Positions 1 through 4,110 of a stretch of DNA of 5,234 nucleotides are shown in pieces. Under the pieces are notes generated by a model. That model had not been told where the DNA came from, did no database searches, and worked only from the letters and a program-made list of their open reading frames with translations. The stretch comes from Verrucomicrobia bacterium UBA3214 (lineage in GTDB: Bacteria > Verrucomicrobiota > Kiritimatiellia > RFP12 > UBA1067), in assembly GCA_002363575.1 (NCBI GenBank), contig DEWI01000100.1, positions 1-5,234 on the forward strand, given 5' to 3'. Within the stretch, counting starts at the first letter, position 1, and the number at the start of each line of letters is the position of its first letter. The position numbers were made by a program, and so were the translations under genes.

Positions 1-468
1 GGGCGCGTCAAGGAGGCCGCGATCGACGACCCCTTCGCCTCCAACGAAGACGATCCCGACAACCAGCCGCAGGAAGACGAGGACGGCGGCGGCGCCGCGG
101 CGCGCATCGCCGCGAAGGCGGCGGAAGGCGCAGATCTCTACAAGCGCGCGATAGAGGTGATCATAAACACCAACCGCGCTTCCGTCTCGCATTTCCAGCG
201 CAAGCTCGGCATTGGCTACAACCACGCCGCGAAGATTTGCGACAAGCTCGAGGAGAACGGCGTCATCGCGCCGCAGTCCGGCGCAGGCCCGCGAACCATC
301 CTCCTCGATCAGAACCAGCTTCTGGCGATAATGAACGGCGGGGAGGTCTCCGCCGGCGCGACGGACGCGGAGGCAGACGCCGACGCGGAAGACGCAGAAG
401 GCGCGGCGGACGGCGGCGACGCCGCCGCGAACGGATACACCGACGAAGGAGAGGAGGCAAAGCAATGA
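1..468 (+). CDS. ftsK: DNA translocase FtsK, C-terminal end (partial)
   Basis: This is the last 155 residues of an FtsK/SpoIIIE-family DNA translocase; the motor domain lies upstream of the window. FtsK is a septum-located hexameric ATPase that pumps chromosomal DNA and activates XerCD/dif recombination. Residues about 45-108 match the gamma winged-helix domain, which reads polar KOPS sequences: DLYKRAIEVI, then RASVSHFQRKLGIGYNHAAK and a LEENGVIAP turn. In the E. coli domain, as I recall it, the recognition helix reads GYNRAAR. Here it is GYNHAAK, so the Asn is kept and two Arg become His and Lys. The reading frame is open from base 1, so the GTG at 157 is internal and not a start. Two stretches are unusual: an acidic linker before gamma (residues about 16-30) and a tail of about 40 residues rich in Ala, Asp, Glu and Gly after it. 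The stop overlaps the next gene's ATG. The family call is secure; the tail's role is unknown. Confidence 0.93.
   Translation, partial: GRVKEAAIDDPFASNEDDPDNQPQEDEDGGGAAARIAAKAAEGADLYKRAIEVIINTNRASVSHFQRKLGIGYNHAAKICDKLEENGVIAPQSGAGPRTILLDQNQLLAIMNGGEVSAGATDAEADADAEDAEGAADGGDAAANGYTDEGEEAKQ
447..468 (+). promoter_or_regulatory. Strong Shine-Dalgarno and ATGA stop/start overlap (ftsK to rodZ)
   Basis: A purine-rich AGGAGAGGAGG at 447-457 lies inside the ftsK 3' end, 7 nt before the ATG at 465. That ATG overlaps the ftsK TGA (466-468). The arrangement fixes the start of the downstream gene and suggests translational coupling. It also argues against the longer upstream frame beginning at 237, which would run through ftsK and encode an implausible Arg-rich stretch. 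Confidence 0.85.
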
Positions 469-1685
469 CAGATTTCGGCGAAACCCTGCGCATGGCGCGC
501 GAGGCAAAGGGATTGACGATCGCGGAGATTTCCGATGCTACGCATATGCTCCCGCAGCAGATCGAAGACCTCGAAAACGAGAATTTCTCGCGCATCGCTG
601 CGCCGATATACGGCCGCGGATTCGTGAAGCTCTATTGCGGCGCCGTGGGCATCGACCCCAAGCCGCTCGTCGCGGAGTTCATGGATATCTACAACGGCAA
701 CAAGCAGCCGACCATAAAGATGCGCAAGTCCATACGCCATCAGGAGCCGGTCGCCGCGCCCCGCGCTGCGCCGGAGCCGGTGCCTCTGCATAGCGCATCG
801 CCTGCAGAACAGCCCGCCGCGCCTGTAGCACCCGTAGCGCCGCCGCCTGTTGCACCGCTGCCCGCCGAACAGCCTGCCGCGCCAATTGCTGCGCCGGAAG
901 CCGCGCCTGCGGAGCGCGCTGAAACTGCGCGCGTCCAGGAGTTGCAATTCGATTTCGGGCAGAGCGCCGCGCCCGACATGACATCGGCGCATTCTCTCGA
1001 AGCCGAGACCGAGGAAGTGGATTTCTCCAGCATCGCCACGCCAGCGGACGAGCCTGCGCCCGGCGCCGGGCCTTCGCCGTTCGTCTATGCCGCGGCGGAG
1101 CCTGCGACTGGCGCAACCCAAGTTCCGCCGCCGGCGGACGGCTTCATCGAAAAGCTCATGCGCCTTCGCGGCGAAGCCGCGCCGGCGGACGACGCGCCCG
1201 CCGGAGACGCGCCTTCACGCGACGAGCCGTCGCAAGCGCGCGACTCTGTGTTTGGCGGCTTGACGGCGGCGGAAGAAATGAAGCGCGCCGTCGAGAAGTC
1301 CCCGTTCCGCCTCGAACCGAAGACGGCGCCCGCACAGCAGCCGTTCGTCTCCGGAGGCGGCGCCCAGACCTCTCGCTACGGCTCGCCGCTCGCCGTCAAG
1401 CCGGACAAGTTCTATTCCGATTTCTACATCCCGCCGGCATTTTGGCGCGTCTTGATTCTCGTTGCCGGCGTCGGCCTCGCGATATGGCTCTGCTTCGCGC
1501 TGGGCGCGAAAATCTGGCGTGCGGCGACTACCGCGCCCGCTGAACTCGCAGAAGAAGCGCTGCCGGGCGCGCCGCAGGATCCCGCGCAGACCGCGCCGGC
1601 GGAGCGCAATGGCGCAGGCGACGGCGCAGATGCGCGCCGCGCGCAGCGCACGCCAATCAAACTGCCCCCACTTTACTCCGAATGA
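465..1685 (+). CDS. rodZ: RodZ-like cell-shape protein: HTH domain, Pro/Ala linker, one TM segment
   Basis: This is a 406-residue protein with RodZ architecture. RodZ is an inner-membrane protein whose cytoplasmic helix-turn-helix binds MreB and links it to the elongation machinery. Residues about 3-70 form the HTH_25-type domain (FGETLRMAREAKGLTIAEIS, then a second helix). The segment YGRGFVKLYCGAVGI (49-63) aligns with E. coli FLRGYIRSYARLVHI. The two aromatic positions I recall as MreB contacts are kept as Y49 and F53. Residues about 90-320 are a low-complexity Pro/Ala/Glu linker. A hydrophobic stretch at about 326-350 is the single membrane span. Only about 55 residues follow, ending in TPIKLPPLYSE, and I see no DUF4115-like beta domain. 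The start is set by the strong ribosome binding site and the ATGA overlap with ftsK. It could instead be a general HTH membrane protein, but RodZ is the best fit. Confidence 0.82.
   Translation: MTDFGETLRMAREAKGLTIAEISDATHMLPQQIEDLENENFSRIAAPIYGRGFVKLYCGAVGIDPKPLVAEFMDIYNGNKQPTIKMRKSIRHQEPVAAPRAAPEPVPLHSASPAEQPAAPVAPVAPPPVAPLPAEQPAAPIAAPEAAPAERAETARVQELQFDFGQSAAPDMTSAHSLEAETEEVDFSSIATPADEPAPGAGPSPFVYAAAEPATGATQVPPPADGFIEKLMRLRGEAAPADDAPAGDAPSRDEPSQARDSVFGGLTAAEEMKRAVEKSPFRLEPKTAPAQQPFVSGGGAQTSRYGSPLAVKPDKFYSDFYIPPAFWRVLILVAGVGLAIWLCFALGAKIWRAATTAPAELAEEALPGAPQDPAQTAPAERNGAGDGADARRAQRTPIKLPPLYSE
801..890 (+). repeat. Two copies of a 10-residue Pro/Ala motif inside the RodZ linker
   Basis: The peptide PAEQPAAP followed by V/I-A occurs at residues 113-122 (bases 801-830) and again at 133-142 (861-890), 20 residues apart. 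The separating stretch is also Pro/Ala/Val-rich. Through PAEQPAAP the copies differ only at synonymous third positions (for example CCT/CCC and GCA/GCC), so the peptide rather than the DNA appears conserved. It probably serves as a flexible spacer. Confidence 0.6.
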
Positions 1686-1700
1686 AACAAAGTGTATAAT
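1672..1700 (+). promoter_or_regulatory. Sigma-70-type promoter for nagB
   Basis: There is a perfect -10 hexamer TATAAT at 1695-1700 and a -35 hexamer TTTACT at 1672-1677 (4 of 6 to TTGACA), with the ideal 17-bp spacing. The -35 lies in the last codons of rodZ and the -10 just after its stop. The predicted transcript start is near 1707, giving nagB a leader of about 70 nt. An AT-rich consensus element like this stands out in a GC-rich window. I see no clear operator palindrome around it. Confidence 0.75.
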
Positions 1701-1762
1701 ATCGCCATGCTCCGCATCAGGTCCAAAAACGGCGCGGGGCGGAAAGTAGTAAACAATACAGC

Positions 1763-1769
1763 AAAAGGA
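1763..1769 (+). promoter_or_regulatory. nagB ribosome binding site
   Basis: AAAAGGA ends 8 nt before the ATG at 1778. It sits in an A-rich, probably unstructured part of the leader (about 1743-1769), which supports efficient initiation and this start choice. Confidence 0.7.
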
Positions 1770-1777
1770 TTCCAACC

Positions 1778-2557
1778 ATGGAAGTAGTTGTCTGCAAGAC
1801 GAAGGAAGAAGCTTCGAAGCTCGCCGCATCGATCATTACGAAGGCCGTCAAGGCGAATCCCAAGACCGTGCTCGGTCTCGCAACGGGTTCCACGCCAGTC
1901 TTGATGTATGATGAAATGGCAAGAGCCGTCCGCGAGGAAGGCGTCTCCTACCGCGAAGTCCGTTCGTGGAATCTCGATGAATACGTCGGCCTCGCTCCCA
2001 CGCACGAGCAGAGCTATCGCTACTTCATGAACGAGAACCTCTTCAAGAAGATCGATATCGACCTCGCGAACACGCACGTCCTGAACGGCCTCGCGGAAGA
2101 CCCCGCCGCCGAGTGCGCCGCATACGAGAAGCAGATCAAGGATGCCGGCGGCATTGACATCCAGGTTCTCGGCATCGGCTCCGACGGCCACATCGCGTTC
2201 AACGAGCCGGGCACCTCGCTCTCCAGCCGCACTTCCGTCGTCTATCTCACGCCTTCGACGGTGAAGGACAACGCAAGGCTCTTCTTCGGCGGCAATGAAG
2301 CCGAAGTCCCGACGCGCGCTCTCTCCATGGGCGTAGGCACGATTTGCGAAGCCAAGAAGATCGTCCTCCTGGCGTTTGGCGCCAACAAGGCCGATGCCGT
2401 CAAGGGCATGGTCGAAGGCGGCATTTCGCAGTTCTGCACGGCGTCGGCCCTGCAGATGCACGGCGATGCGTGGGTCTTCTGCGACGAAGCCGCCGCGGCG
2501 AAACTCGCGCTCAAGGACTACTACGCATGGCGCAGCGCCACGAAGCTCGCCCTTTGA
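1778..2557 (+). CDS. nagB: Glucosamine-6-phosphate deaminase NagB
   Basis: This cytoplasmic enzyme converts glucosamine 6-phosphate to fructose 6-phosphate and ammonia, the last step of amino-sugar catabolism. The 259-residue length is normal (E. coli 266). Visible motifs are LGLATGSTP (32-40), the phosphate-binding loop; NLDEYVGL (65-72); and LGIGSDGHIAFNEPG (131-145). The catalytic set D67, D136, H138 and E143 matches E. coli D72, D141, H143 and E148 at a constant offset of 5. E. coli allosteric-site residues R158 and K160 correspond here to S153 and V155. This suggests a non-allosteric enzyme of the B. subtilis NagB type; that is inference from remembered alignments. The gene has its own promoter and ribosome binding site. 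None of its 12 Ile codons is ATA, although neighbouring genes use ATA repeatedly, which suggests high expression. A 6-phosphogluconolactonase is excluded by the intact deaminase motifs. Confidence 0.96.
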   Translation: MEVVVCKTKEEASKLAASIITKAVKANPKTVLGLATGSTPVLMYDEMARAVREEGVSYREVRSWNLDEYVGLAPTHEQSYRYFMNENLFKKIDIDLANTHVLNGLAEDPAAECAAYEKQIKDAGGIDIQVLGIGSDGHIAFNEPGTSLSSRTSVVYLTPSTVKDNARLFFGGNEAEVPTRALSMGVGTICEAKKIVLLAFGANKADAVKGMVEGGISQFCTASALQMHGDAWVFCDEAAAAKLALKDYYAWRSATKLAL

Positions 2558-2570
2558 CGCCGACGCGGGC

Positions 2571-2650
2571 ATTCAACGCGCAATCCGGCGTCCACGGCGC
2601 GCCAGCGGGTTTCCCCGGCGCTTGCGCGGACGCGGGATTGCGCAATGGAT
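2571..2650. repeat. Long imperfect palindrome after nagB
   Basis: Bases 2578-2593 pair with 2628-2643 in a 16-bp stem with a single G-G mismatch (2587/2634). After a 2-nt internal loop, five more pairs (one G-U) extend it to 2571-2575/2646-2650. Inside the 34-nt loop, 2599-2603 pairs with 2617-2621, and 2607-2609 with 2614-2616 around a TTTC loop. The whole could fold into one long GC-rich hairpin starting 14 nt after the nagB stop. No T-run follows, so it is not a classic intrinsic terminator. It may stabilise the nagB mRNA 3' end, be a REP-like intergenic repeat, or contribute to termination. Confidence 0.65.
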
Positions 2651-2656
2651 TCACGG

Positions 2657-2673
2657 CGAAAGCGGTTTCATGA
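2657..2673 (+). repeat. Direct repeat copy 1, containing an ATG
   Basis: This 17-bp segment matches 2716-2732 at 14 of 17 positions, including an identical 10-mer GGTTTCATGA at the 3' end. The three differences are transitions. The ATG in this copy (2670) opens a 20-codon frame that ends exactly at the second copy. Confidence 0.55.
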
Positions 2674-2732
2674 ATCGGCAATTCTCCACCCTCCTAACAG
2701 AGATAGAAAAATGGTCGAAGATGGTTTCATGA
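2670..2732 (+). CDS. Possible 20-residue leader peptide before the zinc-ribbon gene
   Basis: This short frame begins MNRQFSTLL and ends WSKMVS; it matches no family I know. Its TGA (2730-2732) overlaps the ATG of the zinc-ribbon gene (2729-2731) in an ATGA junction, the same arrangement as ftsK/rodZ, which hints at translational coupling. Against it, there is no good Shine-Dalgarno before 2670 (only CGAAAGCGG), and a 20-codon frame can arise by chance. The composition (two Trp-flanking Lys, TLLTEIEKW) could form a short amphipathic helix. Treat as tentative. Confidence 0.25.
   Translation: MNRQFSTLLTEIEKWSKMVS
2716..2732 (+). repeat. Direct repeat copy 2, containing the zinc-ribbon start codon
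   Basis: This is the second copy of the 17-bp element, 59 bp downstream of the first. Its GGTTTCATGA contains the ATG at 2729 used for the zinc-ribbon protein. The spacing is not a multiple of three, so the two copies are read in different frames. Confidence 0.55.
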
Positions 2733-2959
2733 GTTTCCTCTGCCCCTCGTGCTCCACCGAAATCGAGGCGACCGTGGATATGATAGGCGAGCGAACGCTT
2801 TGCCCGGCGTGCGGCGCGGAAATCGTCGTCCCCGACACCCGCGAACCGGAGGAAAAGGCCGCCGACGGCATAGTCCGCCACGGGCCTGGCGAGTCGGGCA
2901 AGGCGAAAAACCCCGCCCAGAAGGGGCGGACGATCAGAATCGAACTCGGCGATTTCTGA
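2729..2959 (+). CDS. Small zinc-ribbon protein, function unknown
   Basis: This is a 76-residue protein. Residues 5-8 (CPSC) and 25-28 (CPAC) form a four-cysteine zinc ribbon, followed by GAEIVVP, the usual closing strand of this fold. The rest (about 36-65) is polar and probably disordered. The C-terminus RTIRIELGDF looks like a conserved strand or docking tail, though I cannot name its family. I chose ATG 2729 because it puts MSFLCPSC at the N-terminus, typical of these proteins. ATG 2711 (adding MVEDGF) and ATG 2645 are in-frame alternatives without better ribosome sites. The gene ends 7 bp before the nuclease start, so they are likely co-transcribed. Such ribbons may bind nucleic acid, protein or only metal; no specific role can be assigned. 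Confidence 0.65.
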   Translation: MSFLCPSCSTEIEATVDMIGERTLCPACGAEIVVPDTREPEEKAADGIVRHGPGESGKAKNPAQKGRTIRIELGDF

Positions 2960-2966
2960 TACGGCG

Positions 2967-4031
2967 ATGAAACGTGCCCGTGCAAAGCGCTCGAAGAAGC
3001 CGGCGCCGAAAGCGAAGCCCTCGTCGAGAAGGGCGGCGCGCCCGCTGGCGCGGCTGGCGCTGCGCACGGGCGGCGCGCTCCTCGCGGCGGCGATCGCGCT
3101 GGCCGCTTGCGGCGTCTGGTACGTCCATCATCCGCGCGCGTGGCGCGCGGAGAGCGAGCGTTCGTGGCCGCGTTTCGCCACTGCCGTGCTGCGCTGGATC
3201 GGCGGCCCTGTAGGCGACTTCACGGACGCGATCGACCTGACGGGCCACGACGCCGTTTACGAGTACGATGTCGAAGCGCCCGAAGGTAGCGTCTTTTTCG
3301 CCGGCGCGCCGCGCCGGATTTCTCGCCCGGCTCCTGAAGATATAATAGAGCTTAAGCGCGGCGAATTCGTGGTCGGGTGGTCGCCGGGGCTTCGCCATCC
3401 CGTCTGGGTGGCCTACCACGTGCCCGCTGCGGCGATCTACAAGGATTATGGGCGGCGTCCGTCGGGCTTTGTCAAGGATCGCGAAGCCCCCGGCTCGCCG
3501 GCATCGTCCAGCTACGCCGGCTCGAACTACGATCGCGGGCATATGGCGCCGAACCATGCGATCTTCACGCGCTTTGGCGAAGCCGCCCGCCGCCTCACTT
3601 TCCAGATGACGAATGTCGCGCCGCAGGCGCCGGCGCTCAACCGCGGCGTCTGGAGGGATGTAGAGCATCGCATTTCCGACGAATGGACGGCATGCTACGG
3701 CGAGATTTGGGTGATAGTCGGGTGCATAGCTTCGACAGGCAGGGAGATCGCCGGCACGGGTATCGACATACCGGAAGCGTTCTACCAGGTCGTAGTGGCG
3801 CAGACCGGCTACGACGTGCGCGCGTTCGCAGTGATCTTCCCGCAGGATGTCTCGCCGGGCGAATATCCGGCTAGCGGGCTTATATCGATCGACGAGCTGG
3901 AAGAGCTTTCCGGGCTTGATTTCTTCCCGGAGCTGGCATCGTTCCTCCAGCGTCCTCTCGAAGCGGAACTGCCGACGCGCGTCTGGCCCGTCGGCTTCAA
4001 GACGGCGCTGCGCAGGATCTTCGGGTTGTAG
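2967..4031 (+). CDS. DNA/RNA non-specific endonuclease, membrane-anchored or lipoprotein
   Basis: This 354-residue protein carries a NucA/EndA/Serratia-type beta-beta-alpha-metal nuclease domain (about 95-350). These enzymes use a His general base and one Asn-bound Mg ion to cut DNA and RNA. The signature NYDRGHMAPN is at 187-196. The active-site set R190, H192, N225 (LNRGVW) and E233 (DVE) keeps the Asn-to-Glu spacing of 8 found in Serratia nuclease R87, H89, N119 and E127. The N-terminus is strongly basic (residues 1-33, many Lys/Arg), then hydrophobic from about 35 to 52. Within it LAAC (45-48) fits a lipobox, so the protein is either a lipoprotein or a signal-anchored enzyme acting outside the cytoplasm. 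There is no clear Shine-Dalgarno; the start lies 7 bp after the zinc-ribbon stop, suggesting coupled translation. I see no adjacent immunity protein. Likely roles are nutrient or extracellular DNA breakdown; that is inference. Confidence 0.9.
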   Translation: MKRARAKRSKKPAPKAKPSSRRAARPLARLALRTGGALLAAAIALAACGVWYVHHPRAWRAESERSWPRFATAVLRWIGGPVGDFTDAIDLTGHDAVYEYDVEAPEGSVFFAGAPRRISRPAPEDIIELKRGEFVVGWSPGLRHPVWVAYHVPAAAIYKDYGRRPSGFVKDREAPGSPASSSYAGSNYDRGHMAPNHAIFTRFGEAARRLTFQMTNVAPQAPALNRGVWRDVEHRISDEWTACYGEIWVIVGCIASTGREIAGTGIDIPEAFYQVVVAQTGYDVRAFAVIFPQDVSPGEYPASGLISIDELEELSGLDFFPELASFLQRPLEAELPTRVWPVGFKTALRRIFGL

Positions 4032-4060
4032 CCGCGCCGCGCTTGCGCGGCGCCGGCTTT
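4031..4060 (+). terminator. GC-rich hairpin after the nuclease gene, possible terminator
   Basis: Bases 4034-4041 pair perfectly with 4046-4053 around a CTTG loop (8 GC pairs). Three more pairs (4031-4033 with 4055-4057) follow after one bulged C. A TTT at 4058-4060 is the only U-tract, so intrinsic termination would be weak. It begins at the last base of the nuclease stop codon. Confidence 0.5.
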
Positions 4061-4110
4061 GCGAGGCGTGAATCCGCGGCGGAAATCACGATAGTCACGG
4101 AGCGAAGCAT
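4061..4110 (+). promoter_or_regulatory. xylB upstream region and ribosome binding site
   Basis: GGAG at 4099-4102 lies 8 nt before the ATG at 4111 and supports that start. I see no convincing -35/-10 pair between the hairpin and the gene. Transcription may therefore read through from upstream, or the promoter may be non-canonical. Confidence 0.5.

Noticed and set aside
237..464. Upstream extension of the rodZ frame (start at 237)
   Set aside because: It overlaps the clearly real ftsK gamma domain in another frame and encodes an Arg-rich stretch made by GC-rich codons. The ATG at 465 has a strong ribosome binding site.
309..1121. Several long - strand frames opposite rodZ
   Set aside because: They are mirror images of the Pro/Ala-rich linker codons and have low-complexity Arg/Ala translations.
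1673..2572. 299-codon open frame on the - strand opposite nagB
   Set aside because: It is antisense to a gene with a complete catalytic set; long antisense frames are common opposite GC-rich genes, and the translation shows no recognisable domain.
2344..2673. + strand frames overlapping the nagB 3' end (from 2344 and 2376)
   Set aside because: They lie mostly within nagB in other frames and show no domain; only the last 20 codons of the second (from 2670) were kept as a tentative leader peptide.
2645..2728. Longer zinc-ribbon start at ATG 2645
   Set aside because: That start lies within the palindrome, lacks a ribosome binding site, and adds a 28-residue extension unlike typical zinc-ribbon N-termini.
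3341..3346. TATAAT inside the nuclease gene
   Set aside because: It comes from the codons for Asp-Ile-Ile (GAT ATA ATA) and has no acceptable -35 at 16-18 bp upstream.
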